NCBI GenBank assembly: GCA_034766995.1
Contig: CM068321.1
Location: 17,874,026 to 17,938,025, forward strand
Source: Acanthacorydalis orientalis
Lineage: Eukaryota; Arthropoda; Insecta; Megaloptera; Corydalidae
Direction of reading: 5' to 3'
Length of the DNA: 64,000 nucleotides
Part shown: piece by piece, positions 14,371 to 29,200 of the stretch
Layout of the letters: every line of letters starts with the position of its first letter
Position numbering within the stretch: position 1 is the stretch's first letter
The notes under the pieces: generated by a model
The model's input: the letters and a program-made list of their open reading frames with translations, nothing else
What the model was told of the DNA's origin: nothing
Database searches by the model: none
Made by a program: the position numbers and the translations under genes

Positions 14371-17300
14371 TAGATAAACATTTTATAAGGATTTTTTATT
14401 TATTTCGCCAAGATTTGAATAAAAAATGATATTGAAAATCTTTGTCACATATAAACATTTTGTTTATATGTGACTTGTAAGTATTGTTATTAGTGTTTTT
14501 ATGAAATCCTCTTTTCTTTTAGTTTACTACAACCTTTTTCGACTTTAAAATTTTTCAGATTTACTTAAATTTTAAATCTGTGTCTTGCTTATATTTGAAG
14601 ACCAATGAATTAAACTTCAAATATATGTTTTCCGAATCGAATTTCAAATATAAGTTAAAAGAGTGTGACTTCAAATAAACAAAAAATAAGCTTAAAAGCT
14701 GATAACATAAGAGGATTAAAATTTAAAACCGGTTATAGCAGACTATTATGCGAGAAGAAATTAAATAAAACAGAAAGATAAAAATGGAATTCCTGTCATT
14801 TACACTATTACAAAAATTTTTTTTTTAATATTGTCCTTATATTATTGGTTCTATTAAGTCATTCAAATCTATTTGCCATAATTCTTGATTAGTCCTCAAA
14901 TAGCTTGTAGATAAACTATGTATAGTTATTTACAAGCTTTTTGAGACTGACTTAAGAGCTAATAACTAGCCCCGACAGATAAAAACTCCAGTGATTTACC
15001 AGAACCAAGACTACCAGGCTACGATAGACCAACAAGATTACATATATAAGGATAGTTAATTCTTTTTTTTGTAGCTTTATCGTATAGTCTATTTTTTATT
15101 AAAGGATAAAACGCGTATATTTAATTATTTAAAAGGAATATATTACACTATCAAAATAAAAATATTTCATCCTGTAATTTAGTAGTAGTAAAAGATATAG
15201 TTCGGTTTTGTTTCTCTTAATCTATTTCTTTATAGATAATATAATTTAAAATCAATGTCTTCAATTAGCACTGTAACGCATTTTTTTTCCAGCTATATCG
15301 ATAATGGCATTTATAAGAAATATATTCAAATAAATTGAATAAACTGAACGAAAAACATATTTTATAAAGTCAAACATGAAGAATGTTAGTAACATAAATT
15401 TCACGACTTTTTTCAAAAAATACTTAAAATATTTTGAGCATAGTTAGAAGTGAATGTGAATGATTATTGACACATCATCTGTTAGAACACAAAAAAAAAA
15501 TGTAAAATTGTCAGAGAAAACATCATTCTCTGATTCATATTTAGGTTTATAGTTCGTTTATTTTTATAACATACACTGAAGAAATTCTTTTCAAGTATAA
15601 TTACAGTATTGAAAAATCGACCAGACAAAAAATTGAAAACACAATGAATTATGAGTCATTATAGCCTAGACCTGCATAAAAGTTATGGATGCATAGAATG
15701 AAAAAAAAACTCAAGTGCATAAACGATTATTTTGAAAACATTTTTGTGCAAGGAAATTGACCATAGAAGGTTAAAACAATTAAGAAGAGGTGAATGACGA
15801 ATATTCTGTTTATTCTTTTACACATATTCACACACGATAGACAGTTTGTCATTTTATTATGTAATACACGAGAAGTGTACAAAATGTCATTGTCCATCCT
15901 GGGACATATTCGTCTGAAAGAGAATGCTAAATTTAGAGAGCTATTGTCAGCGGATAAAGGTTACAATCGTTATGAACGTCCGCCGATTTCAGATCATGTA
16001 TATTGGAGAACCGGTTGTAGACTTGCAGAAATTGGCAATTATATGTGCCACAGGGTTGTCAAACCGCTTCTATGTTTTGTTTCGACTGAGATTTCTAAGA
16101 ACCGCGATATTAAATTACAAAAATAAATATATGCATACACATACCTGTGGAAACATGTATGTATGTGTATATATTTGTGTGCTGTGTATGTTTATTGTGT
16201 ATATTTGTGTTTACGTTAATGACGCACAAGAGTTTTTTGTAACGAAAATTGTTCAGATGTTAATAATATATCTAGTAAATTTCACCTTATCGACAGTAGC
16301 TACAAAAGCGATCAAAAAGTTTTAAGACTTTTACATTAAATAACTGTATGAAGACATTTTTAAAAGATACATTTTTCAAAGTAATTTTCTTTAAATGACT
16401 ATTCGTTCTTACACTTGTATCAGTTTCGAATTTCGACAACTATTTTTCTATTTCTCAGTCGCATATTTATGGATTCGTGTGATGTTATATTGAGTTTCAT
16501 TTAGAAACAGACTAATTAAATAAAATTGAGTGTGTCAATTAAATACAAAAAAAAATGGTATCGTACACCATAAGAATATTTTGATGTGTTTAGACAGCAG
16601 CAAAAAGTATATTTGCTAAGACAGCAGCGTGTGGAAGATTATGTTGTCATGGTAATCTTCATCTTTTTGGATCACCTAAATGTCTGTGCTTCATTATTAG
16701 TTTTGGCACGTGTGCCATTTTCAGGTAGATGTTAGACTCTCAAGTAAATGTTAGAGACTGTGTTTGTAATATCTACATAAAGATGGAACACGTAATAAAA
16801 CTAGTAATAGAGCACAAACACTTGAATATTTCAAAAAGACAAAGACCACCAGGACACTGTCTTAACGAAAACGCGAATATCAAAACATACAATTATAATT
16901 TTAGAGTAAAGAAATCGATTGGCGTTTTTATAAAGCTTGATGATTTTTTTTATTTATTCGAATATGCCCATAAAATAAATGAGTAGTGACTTAAACCAAA
17001 ATACACTTCTCCTGACATATTTGAAATGACTAACACGAGAGATATAACAATAGTGCTCTATATGAATACATAATAGAGAATCATTCTTATTTCTTCATAT
17101 TTATAATTAATCATAGGGAGAAGAAAAATATTTCAATGAAATTCTTATACTCAGTTCACATCTAAATGCATTGTTTCAGTCTTTACGAACAACTTAAGGT
17201 TGTAACTGCATTTTTAATTCGAAATAAAAATCAACAATTCAATATTGTTTGAAATATTACAAGGATGTATGAAACTTTTCATCAGACTATTTGTGAATGC

Positions 17301-17708
17301 AGAAAAATAATTATGTACAGTATTTGTTTATATCACGTATAATGTATCGTTCATATTTCTCCCAGAGTATTATAGCGTCTTACCATATGATAATTTAATA
17401 TTCTGTAACTTGAAAAATATTAGAATTTTATTCTATTTTTTAATTAATAAACAGTAATGAAATGAAAATGATTTTGTGCAGCATATTATTTTTTTCGACA
17501 AGTAGTTAGCTGTAAAATTATGTTACTCTCCTTAAAAATATATTGGGTCTATTTTTATAAGATATTTTATGATATAAAAAAATAAACTTCTTATATTTTT
17601 TTCTTATCAATGTATCTCTGTACATGTATGAAAATGAGATGCATTGATCTGTTAAACATCTGTTTATTTACAAGCTGTAATGTATATATACATACATATA
17701 TGTATATA

Positions 17709-17797
<89 letters not shown>

Positions 17798-18212
17798 TCA
17801 CAAACATAAATACTAAATTCAACTACAATGTAACCTGTGCTCCGAACCTTACAACATTGAAACAATACTGAAAATTAAACGACCATAAACGAACATATAT
17901 TGCCCATATCATATTTAATATTCATATATAAATAGATCTGCACTAACTGTTCAAAGAACACATAACAATAAAACACACCCAAACGTATGAGAAAGTTAGT
18001 CATTCATGTACGTGTCTCTTCTCGAACATATATCCCGTTGAGTATATCGTCTTTGGTATCGTTTTGAAAACAGTTTTAACCATATATGAAGCAAATAAAG
18101 TGAAATCTTTCCAGACGTGCCGTAAAACGAGTCATCAGTTTTGTTTATAGTCTTTTCGTTGTAGTGAGACGAAAAAGGCACTTATCAGATTATACATACA
18201 TACATCCATATA

Positions 18213-18216
18213 TATG

Positions 18217-18288
<72 letters not shown>
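18213..18288. repeat. (TA)n microsatellite
   Basis: TA run with a GTA and a CATA interruption at the left; a second short tract lies at 18327-18357. Confidence 0.95.
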
Positions 18289-18290
<2 letters not shown>

Positions 18291-18323
18291 TGATCGTATG
18301 TGTGTGTAGAGTTGAAAGACAAA

Positions 18324-18365
<42 letters not shown>

Positions 18366-18507
18366 AGATATAAGTAGAGGAAACAATGGATGACCTCGTA
18401 CTACGTCCGGAATATTATGGATTTAATTCGGTTTGAAACACCTTTATAAACCTTATATGTTGTGTATTAATACTACATTACACTTGTACGATAGTAGTGT
18501 TTACAAA

Positions 18508-18560
<53 letters not shown>

Positions 18561-20712
18561 TTCATGATGAATTTTGTATAAAAAAAAACAAATTAATGTG
18601 CTGTTTTTAAAAAAAATAAATAACAAGTCTTTATATACATATATCAGCACCATAAATATTAAATTAGATTTCCAAATTCAAAATAAAAATTATTATAGTA
18701 ATAACAAGTGGAAAAATATAACAATAATTAAGACATAATTAATAAATAATTTCAAAATTACTGTAGTATTTCGTATGTTAATTTCTTTACTTCAAGTCTG
18801 TTATAATCTTGTACCTGTAAAGCTTATTACTCAGTGGATATTAATTTAATTATGTTTGATTTTTTAAAGGGATTTTCATAATAGAAATGAACACAACATT
18901 TAAAAGACCGAATACAATTCGAAATATTTTTGTTAATGTTTTATAAATTTATTTTTGTAAAACACTTCTGCTTTTAATATCATCTGTAAATGAATTTTGA
19001 ACAAAATGTTTTTTATTGCCAAAGTTTTTTTAAAGAGGAAAAAAACTATAATTTTTTAAAAGAAATGTAAGGTGTAGACAGTAGATCTCTAATAATAATT
19101 AGGGTAATATAATCTTTAAGATCTCGTTTTACCTACTTTTGATATATGAAGTTAAATGTTATTATGAATAAAAAATATAACCTCTTTGGTTTATAAATAC
19201 TGGACACTTTTCAAAAAGTGTTTGTAAATTATTTAATATTCATAACAATATTTACCCATGTCAATGAAATCGTCATACTTAGAAAAAAAATAAGGACAGT
19301 GAATATTATTCTTTTCAGACCTTAAATTAAAATCGAACTCTTTTATTATGTTATAATGGTTAATATTTATAATGGATAAAAGATGGATCGCATTTTTTGT
19401 CAAATAACCAAGCTTCAATATTTCTGGTTTTTAACTTAAAACTTTTAAGAAATACTAAAAAAACATTCTGTTCTCAGTAATGATTTTATTTAATTTATTT
19501 TTTTAGGCCGATAAAATTCATTTTTCACTAATTTCTCTAACTGATTATTAAGAACATACGATTCTAATTTTCTGTATGAATTACTTTATAAACGCACATA
19601 TAATAATGATTAATAAATATTTGTTTAAATTAACAATATATTACCTAGTTACAATATTTTTCTACAATACTAAATTACTGTTTCGTGTAGTTTATTATAA
19701 AAGTTGAGTAATTTTCTTAAAGTAACTAGTTTTATCATCAAGAAATAATAAAAAAAAAAATTATAAAAAATACCTTATAAAATTTGATTGATAGATATCA
19801 TAATTTTAAAAGTACAGAATGATATACTGTTGTTAACTTTACATATAGTTACATTTTTGATTGATAAGTAAAACATTAAAATGTCAGACAATTGATATAC
19901 AACGACCGAAATAAAAAAATAAAATATTTATATATTTAAATTTCGATATAACTACTCATGAAAAAAATATCTAGTTTATTCAAATTAATAGATAAATAAA
20001 ACTTGACTACTATGTGCACAACAAACTAATAATAATATTTTAGATACATATTTCATTATTCTTAAGTAAAACTATTTTAAATTTATATATTCATCATTTT
20101 AAAATAAACCGATCGCTTTATGGTTCTTAAACTAGCCGATATTTCAGATTAACTGAAATTATTCAGTCCAGTTGAAAACAATTTAATAAAATTGAATACA
20201 CAAACACTTCAGTCATGAAGGTGTTGCGATTTTTTTCAATATAAAAGATTCCTCTATGTATTTGTCTTGATGAGGGATTACATAACAGTATTTCGATGAA
20301 GAAATGATAAAAAAAAAATATATATAATGTTTTGAAAACTGGTTTGAAATTTGAAAATGGTAATTTTTATCTAGTTTTTCAATCTAACCAAGTTTTAGAT
20401 ATGCGACAGATAAAACGTTATATCCGCGCCGAACATGTAATTATCGTGTTTCTACGAGACTGCAAATCAAATTTACACAGTTATACTAAAGCGGATCGAT
20501 ATTATACAAACAGCTTACTTTTTCTTGAAGATCCACACTAGATACACGTTCTACTAACCTGAGATAGTATAAAATTGCTGTTTATAAAAGTATCAACATC
20601 AGTTTGCCTTTATCAAGTAGTAGTAGTTCAATGTGCTCAATATGTCAACTTTAAATAATGATGAGTCTGACATATGTTCATGTCTTCACGTAACAACCAT
20701 CTTACATGCCAC

Positions 20713-20760
<48 letters not shown>

Positions 20761-22521
20761 ATGTATGTATGAACTCATAAAGCCGTGCAAATTAATGGTT
20801 TATTGATTCCTGACTAATATTGTGACACTGTTGCTAAGACATGTATTTGTCGAGTGAATCTTTTTTGTTAACATAGGCTTAATATACATGTGTTCCACCT
20901 TTAATAAAAAAAAATGTGATGTATCATCATCTGTACTTGTTCACGCGTTAACATTGAATGAACTTTTGTCGCGTTAAGAATAGTAGTTCATGTATTGAAT
21001 GATAAATCGCTATATATATTTTATCTATTTGTATATTAAAAAAATGTCGAGAGAAGTTAATTTAAACATTTTTTATTTTAGGAATAAAATTGATAGTAAT
21101 ATAATGATAGATTATTTTTATACTGACTTGAAATAATCATTAGATAGATAAAAAACTGAATGATTTCGAAATGTAAGAAAAAAAATCAGAAAATATACGG
21201 TGCTTAACATAAACATTTTGTAATATTAAAAATAATTTAAGTATTTTTTTTAAATGAAAACAACTATTTTATTAATTTAACACATGAATGTTTAAAATAA
21301 TTTATTTAAATTAAATCATGTAGTGTATCATTACTTATGTAAATCTTTTTAAAAATTCTCATACTCGAATCATTTTCCTTTTTTGTACCCACTATAAAAT
21401 TCTACGCGAGTTAACAAAATAAGATTCAAATAGCCGCGCTTGTGTTCTTGCTTGTAACAGAAATTCAGTCACGTTGTTGTCTTTTTCGAGTACAACGATT
21501 CATGACACATTCCATAAATTTACATTTATAACTTGTAAGATGATATGCTGATTGTAATTCATACGATCTTTTACCAAGCATTAGGATAATTTTTAGGTTC
21601 GAAAAATTTATATTAAATAAATACTTTTTTTTATTCGTTTATTACAATGTTATTATTTCAAGTTTAGGCCAATGTGCGTTTCTCGGCGATTTGGAATTAC
21701 AACATGATTTTTTGAAAATAAATTGATATTTAGGACAAAATTTGATGATTTATGAAATAAAACGAAACAGTTTTGTAGAAATTTTGCAATAAAATAGTGA
21801 AATAAATCAAATACTCCGGGAAAAATTGTCAAATAGCTTTTTGATCTATTGTGTGAAATTAAATATAAGATGATTCTTATTTCCAATAAAAAAAACTCAC
21901 TGTAAGTCAAACCATGTCCTTAGATTTTTCAAATTTATTTTTTACTATTGCATTAGAGATAACCATCAAAATTTCAAATTCTCATAAAATAACTTTTAAG
22001 GCTTGGTAATACAATTTAAGAGTATAAATGGTTGCAAGGAATAAACAATCTGAGAATCGTTAGTTTAATCAACTGTCGAATTCTTGTTGTCTACGTCAGT
22101 TTTTATTTTCAAATATATTTTTTAAACAGATTGAGTAGTTGAATTTTAAACGATTTTAAAAATCTTAACGAAATTCAAAAAAGAAAAAATACAAGAGGAA
22201 TAATACAGAATTACAGATACACAGCTTTACTTTATAATGTCTATTAGGACATAACAGTCCACTGGTTTTCTAAAAACAATCCATTCATATTACTTTTATG
22301 TACATATAACTTTAAGGTTTAATTTATCATTCACATTAAACATAGATAAATTAAAACCTGTCAATTAATCACACAATTCAAACCTGTCAAAAATAACTTT
22401 ACATAGACGTAAGCTTGCCTTAAATACACATTTCGTTGCATGATTTGCAATAATTACCTATTCAATTATATATAAATTAAATCTGGCCTTATTTTTACAC
22501 GTATATACATGTATATATATA

Positions 22522-22573
<52 letters not shown>

Positions 22574-22930
22574 CTGTTTATGTCGACAAAAAAATCTAAT
22601 GAGCACTTAGTATATATTTTATTTTTAGACATTGCAAAATGAATTTCCTGCCATTAAAATGCAATCACTGGTTCGGGGTCGACTTTGTTGTTATTTTTAC
22701 GAGTCAATAAGTAAAAGTTGTATCGTTTCCTTTTACTTATTTATTTGATATTAGTAGAAGAATTTTATAAATTATATCCCTAGTTATAAACTGTGATTCG
22801 ATTTCGAATGTCGATAACCAGCTTTGAGAGAAAATAATTTATTAATCGATCGATTACTTGTCTTACTAGTACTTTTCTGTTAATCGAATATTATTTTTCA
22901 ATCTGTCATTTCTTTAACAAATATTCAATA

Positions 22931-22961
<31 letters not shown>

Positions 22962-23090
22962 TATTAACGTATGTAAAAAAGAAAGATTACAAAAATCGTC
23001 AACGAAAAGTAAATAAAAAGGTAACTTATGAAAGTTTAATTACAGAATTCAGTAGTTCGAATATTAAAAATAAAAATACTCTTATGGGAC

Positions 23091-23338
23091 CAGGTCCATA
23101 GCCAGACCGTCATATTAGAGAGGTAACATTTTTTTAGTGTTAAAATTGTTGGGGATTGCGGTGGAAAAAACGCTCATAGAAACGATTTTTTTTCGCGCTT
23201 TAATCATCAAGGAAAATCTATTAGGAAGATTTTCCCAATGATTCTCCATGATTTTCAAAACTCCCAAAATTATGGGGACAAGCGGAGCAACCAGTAAAGA
23301 AACAATTCCCGCCTGGCCCAACCCTGACTACGGGCCTG
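23091..23338. mobile_element. hAT-like MITE (248 bp)
   Basis: Inverted ends CAGGTCCATAGCCAGA (left) and, on the other strand, CAGGCCCGTAGTCAGG (right). Flanked by 8 bp direct repeats TATGGGAC (23083-23090) and CATGAGAC (23339-23346), matching at six of eight positions, as hAT insertions leave. It lies 113 bases from exon 2 of the giant gene. The short frame inside it is not a gene. Confidence 0.65.
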
Positions 23339-23451
23339 CATGAGACTACATTTTTAAGTTTCGTAACAAATAATAATAATAAGATACAGTGATGTTTTTC
23401 TCTTCCGTATAATTTTCAGATAAAATATAAATATTATTCAAAATCACTTAC

Positions 23452-23711
23452 CCGCAAGTACAAAGTTCACAGATGCACTGTTCTTTCGGATGGTCGTCGA
23501 CCGGTCGTTTCTTATCAGGTTTTCGTTGTCCCGGTTCGTCGTCTTTCGGTTCGTCTTTTTTGTCGCGTGGTTCTTTCGGTTTATCACCAGGACGTTTTGG
23601 TTCTTCAGGACCTCGAGGACCTTTCGGTTCGCGTGTAGTGTCTTCCGGTTTTTTTGGTCCGCGGACGTCGTCGACATATGTGATCGTCTTACGATTATCA
23701 GTTACTTCGTT
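23452..23711 (-). CDS. Giant SAXO-linked protein, exon 2 with CxCxxCxCG motif
   Basis: Seen: on the minus strand an acceptor (CAAATATAG, AG at 23713-23712) precedes 86 open codons plus two bases, ending at a GTAAGT donor that starts at 23451. It joins exon 1 in phase 0. The peptide begins NEVTDNRKTITYVDD and continues with the same Pro/Lys/Glu/Asp-rich style as exon 1. It ends KEQCICELCTC followed by a split glycine codon. Known: the C-I-C-E-L-C-x-C-G motif opens SAXO (stabiliser of axonemal microtubules, FAM154/MAP6-related) proteins, where it is normally followed by R-H-x-C-P-H. Inference: the next exon should supply that continuation and the microtubule-binding repeats. I did not find it in 1-23451, so the gene probably leaves the window. 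Smaller frames on both strands over this exon are shadows. Confidence 0.85.
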
Positions 23712-24047
23712 CTATATTTGACAAAAAAAAAGTGTAAAAATAATTAACGGACGTACTGTAAATATAGTCATTTTCTCGATACTAAAAATTTATTCTATTA
23801 TATTGTATTTTTTCGGTTGTAAGACATTTTATCTACTTGACTGACTCATAACGGTGTTTATTAATTTTAATGATGCATTCTGATTTATAGAACTGATACA
23901 GAATACATAACTTGGGATTTAGAAATGAAAACAACACTTCTATAAGTGAAAATAAATATGTACTTTATTACATATAAATATAAATATTTATATAGATTTT
24001 CACATCTAAAAATATGTTCTGTTGAAATAAAAAAAAAATCTTTTTAA

Positions 24048-24337
24048 CCCTTTAATTATTAACAGGATACCTATGTCCCATCGACTTTCAAAAATTACTT
24101 TACATAATGAACCCATTATAAATACTGATAGGACAAAACTTCTCAGGGCTATATCTTTTATTCAAAATGTCGAAAAATTCTTGGACAATAATTTTGGCCA
24201 ATTTTAACTACCCCTTAATGTAATTAATTATCATTTACCGAAATTAATTCCAGAAAAAACCAAAACCAAATAAAAACCCCAAAACCAACCAATCAACTAA
24301 CCGAAATTAATCAAAACAAAACGTTGTATTGAAAGGG
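24048..24337. mobile_element. piggyBac-like TTAA MITE (290 bp)
   Basis: Left TTAA (24044-24047) followed by CCCTTTAATTA; right end AAAGGG followed by TTAG (24338-24341), one change from TTAA. The CCCTTT/AAAGGG ends with TTAA target duplication are the piggyBac pattern. No coding inside. Confidence 0.55.
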
Positions 24338-24877
24338 TTAGAAAATATTTAATATTTGAATAATTTACAAATTTACATTTAATTTCAGTGAAGAAAACAA
24401 TCATATTATCATAACTATTATTTATTATTATCTTATAAATTATTTATTATATTCTTATTCGAATCTGTGATGGTTTATATATGAATGTACAAAGATGTTA
24501 TAATTTTATACAAAACAATAAATTTATTTTTTATTTAAATATATTGTTTTTGAAACATATTTTCATTTGATTCACTGTTTTTATATGTATTGTTATAATA
24601 TTTAAATAACATCTATTTTATTTTTATTTATTCTTTTTTTACTTTGTTTCAGGTAAGATATTACAGTTTCTGTCAGTTTGATTATTGGGTAAGAATTGGC
24701 ACTTTTTATTATAATCTTATTTGAAATATGAGTATTGTATAAAAAAATAGTGATAAACGATTTTTTTTCATTTTTAAATAATTATTTCGCTGTAATAGAC
24801 ATGATAGTTGTTCCTCAGATAAATATAAAAAAGTAAATCTGTTTTCTAGACATATGTAAATATTATAAAGATAATAC

Positions 24878-24919
<42 letters not shown>

Positions 24920-24952
24920 ATCTTACAATTAGATTCTCCTTGAATTTTTCAT

Positions 24953-24959
<7 letters not shown>

Positions 24960-25012
<53 letters not shown>
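24960..25012. repeat. (TA)n microsatellite
   Basis: Pure TA run in intron 1 of the giant gene; a similar one at 24879-24917. Confidence 0.95.
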
Positions 25013-25014
<2 letters not shown>

Positions 25015-26009
25015 TTGTTAGAAACATGTTTGACTTAAAAAGTACTTACAGTACATCTCTAGATTTTATCATTATTATATTGTATATGTTTTTTATGCTA
25101 TATTTATTGGGAAATTTGTCTTTTAATATTTGTCATTTTAATATATTTTAAGAATTAAGAGGTTCTTTCTGATGGTTTATGTTGATTAAATTTTCATCCA
25201 TCTATATATTTTAAAAAATTACAAAAATTATGCAGTTTGTATAAATACAAATTATAAATGTTTATAATTTATTAAATTCAAAAACTTACAGAACAAATTT
25301 GCAATTTGGTAATAATTCGTTTAAAACAATTATTAGATTTTTTAAATCATTATTAACAGACATGTACGCCGTGTAAAAGAATCGTTATGTATAAATATAT
25401 AACCATAAAGACTGTCTAGCAATATATTACAGAATGAAGCTGACACTTAAAGCCCTATGGCGAACATTAGCGTTCATCAATAACCATTCTTAATACTAAA
25501 AAAAACAAACACCAATTCCATAACATTTGTTTTTCTTTAAATAGAAAATCATTGTAGAGAATCATCATTTTTTACGAAAATCTATTGTATTTAGGTCGTA
25601 TATTTGATTTATTTTTATTATAGTGCTCAAAGAGTTAATTTATTAAATTAAAAAAAATATCTTTCCATATAGTAATTACTTTTAATTTCATATAAATAGA
25701 AACCATAAAATATAATACAAACCAATTAGTAATTTAATACCAATTAGATTACTACTTTATTTACATTTTACACATATTTAAATATTATTACTGAATATAT
25801 ATTTACAAAAAAAATGCACTAAAAACAGATTTTAAATTAGAATTGAAAGTTTTTAATTGAATTCGTAACCGAATGATACTACTTTTCATTTCAGAATCAA
25901 TTAATAGCCACATTCAGATTTTGATGTGAATAAATTGGAATTTATGCCTATATTAAAATAAATATAATTATAAATTTTAATCTGTATGTATGTGTATGTG
26001 TGTATATAT

Positions 26010-26061
<52 letters not shown>

Positions 26062-26172
26062 ACATCATGTTAACATTAATTCGTATATTTTATTTTTATA
26101 TTATTGGCGCAAGGTCAGTTTCATAATTACAAGGTGTTTATTGTAAATAAAAACACTCGATGTTATCCAAAT

Positions 26173-26238
<66 letters not shown>

Positions 26239-29200
26239 ATTAACTAATAATTTATTTGATTAAAAAATATATTTTAATTAAATTCTATCATGTTACATTT
26301 GTGATTTACAATTGAATGCAATTTGAATAGTCGTGCAAATATAAAAGAGATCTTATTTCGTTTGTAAATAAAGACATTTTCTCAGAAATTACAATCTTAC
26401 TTCATCGTATTTCATTACATTTAAGGAAATATTTGTAAGTCTATATATATATATATATATACAATTGATTGTTAAAATATCTATATTTTAAATAACGAAA
26501 AATGTCATTTTCATTTTGAACACTAATTTTTTGACTGAATAAACATTTTATTGACTGAAAAGAGATTAATTTAAACATATGTAAATAAATAATTATACAA
26601 TTCACTCACATATCTATTATGTAATTTAAACATACGTCCGTGATGTATATAAGACAACATTAATTTACTTTTGTAACTTTAAATGTCGCACCATTGTTTT
26701 TTTCTGCAATTTTTAAACCTTATGTATACATATATTACACTGTTTCAAACTCTAACTATTGTCCAATGTACTTATTGCGGAGCACATTCTGATACAACAA
26801 TTAATTAGGATAAATTACAAACACTGCCAAAGACACGTGTTAGACATAGTCCCTACACATAAAGACTATCTAAAAATATATAAAAATTATTTTTAGTTCG
26901 ACTGTATAATGTTATCGTGCGTAGCAGTCGGAGCAATAGAATAATACGTCCGTTTTTAGGCATGTTTTAGGAGAGACTATCATTTCAAACAATGTAAAAA
27001 ATTATTAATGTTCGTTTTATCGATTCCCTATTAAATATTTTTTTCTCGTCTGCATGTCATAGTTTCTACGAACAAGAATGCTTCCATCAGTCTATGTCTC
27101 TTTACATTCATATATAATACAAAGAGTGTTTGTTTGTATGTGTATGTATTATAGATTATGTATATAGATTAAATATGAAAAACTGGCAAAGAGACAAACA
27201 TCGATTGATACATTGCTGTCAGAAAACAGTACTTCCAATTCAGAGATACTCAAAAGTTGTGCGGTTTTTTTGTTATACTATTTTTTATTAGTTTTTTTTG
27301 TATAAAAGTCTATAGTTTAAATATAGTTTTTCATGTATTTTATATTGGAAAATTAATATTTTATTGAATTGTATTAAACAGTTTTACTAAATACTTCACA
27401 GTAACAATTAAATTCTTATAAATGAATTCCGTAGAAGTCAGTAATAGTAAGAATAACTATATAAGAGTAGTTTTACAGCGTTGTTCTTGTTGATTATATT
27501 AGAAGAATTTAATATTTTTTAGTGAAAAGAGTTTTAACTGTAAAACCGAATTACCTTTTAACGCGGAATTCTTATTCATCAAAATTGAAAAATGTGTCTG
27601 CTATTTGAGCGAGTAGTTGCGAAAAATTCAGAAATAAAATTGAAAATCAGTAGTACAAGAGTAAGAACTTGTTCGATTTCTATATTTACTAACATTAATA
27701 CAAAAACACGCTAATCAAAAAATCGAGCACCAGAAATATCTACGGCTACTTAGCTTAAAGTCACTACATATTTAAACGAATATTGAAAATTTTAGTAAAA
27801 GTCTAAATACAGTTTTTATCTTATATTATTTATTGACAAATTAATTAAATAATGACTTTGTCTGCGAAATTATTTATATTTTAAGTGTTTGATAGAAAAA
27901 TATAAATATATATTTTTAAATTTTTTCATTAATTGAGAAACGATTTTTCTGATATTACTTCCTTTCAGTCCTTTTCCTTTTTTGTTATATTAATAACGAA
28001 CGTTTTCTGTTGAATTTAATGAATGAATGAATGTATTTATTTGTATTCGAGGAACACAATGAACTATTGCAAAGGTGGTTGGTATTATATGTGCTTATTT
28101 TCTATAATACAGTTTTGCAATTAAAATAGTAATAGTGGTTAGTTTAAATAATAAAATAATAGTTAAGATAATAAAATAGTACACTAATAAGTAATAATAT
28201 GAAGTATAGTTCATTCATTTAGACAAAATGACCGAATTTTCAAGGCTGAAGTTACATAATAAAATATATTCTTTGCTTCACTTTTGGTCTTTATGAGCAT
28301 TATATTTGGAAACTGATTATTTTTTTCTTTTAAATTTGTATCAATAATTCTGTCTTGTATGAAAATAAGCTGAAAAAATGACAATTAAGTTACAAAAATG
28401 AAACTACATTTTGTTAACTTAAAAGCATTAATTATACAAAAACGAAAAAGGTAATTGTTATTGCCTTACTCAGTTTTTTTGTGAATCGTTCGATAATTAT
28501 AAATAATCTAATCGGTACTAAATACGGACGTCTTACCTTGAAAAAAATTTTGAATTAATAATTCAGTAGAATACAATGCAAGGTCTAATATAATAAGAAT
28601 CGTTTAAAATGTAACTTTGTAATTAAACAGACTTTCATGCTTCTTCTATTGTATTTGATGTATTTAGCATGGATAGTTTATTATAAATTATTACAAATAC
28701 TATTTATTGAATTTAGAAAAATTATAAATTAAAAAACAGTACAAATGATTTACATTGACATGTTTCAAAATTGTACATATAATAACAAAAATTGTCAGAA
28801 AATTTTAACACGGTTTTCATTAACTGTATAAAAATTTACAAATAAACATTTAATAAAATACTGACTATAAAACTCTGATTTCAATCTTTTTCGTTTAGAA
28901 ACTGACATATAAATAATTTTATAAATGTCAAAATGACAGTCATTAATAAATTTCTCAATAAATAACACATAAATAAACAAAATATCAAAATTGTAATTAG
29001 GTTGTTTACTAAAACGTCCAGTATTCCTATCATTGACTTTTAAACCACCCGTTCAATGAATTAATATATTCTTAAATAAAATTCGTTAATCATTTATGAC
29101 ACGCCTAAATATACCCATAATGTTTTTTAAACACACTTCGAACTGTAAATCTTGTTCTACTACTTCTTTCAGTTGCATATCATTAAATTAATTATATCAC

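Noticed and set aside
15794..16325. Frames of 110 and 133 codons
   Set aside because: No recognisable domain, no splice or promoter support, and the second ends in simple sequence; possible old repeat.
23115..23321. 68-codon frame
   Set aside because: Lies wholly within the hAT-like MITE.
23444..23747. Open frames of 77-85 codons over exon 2 in other frames
   Set aside because: Shadows of exon 2, whose own frame continues the style of exon 1 and ends in the cysteine motif.
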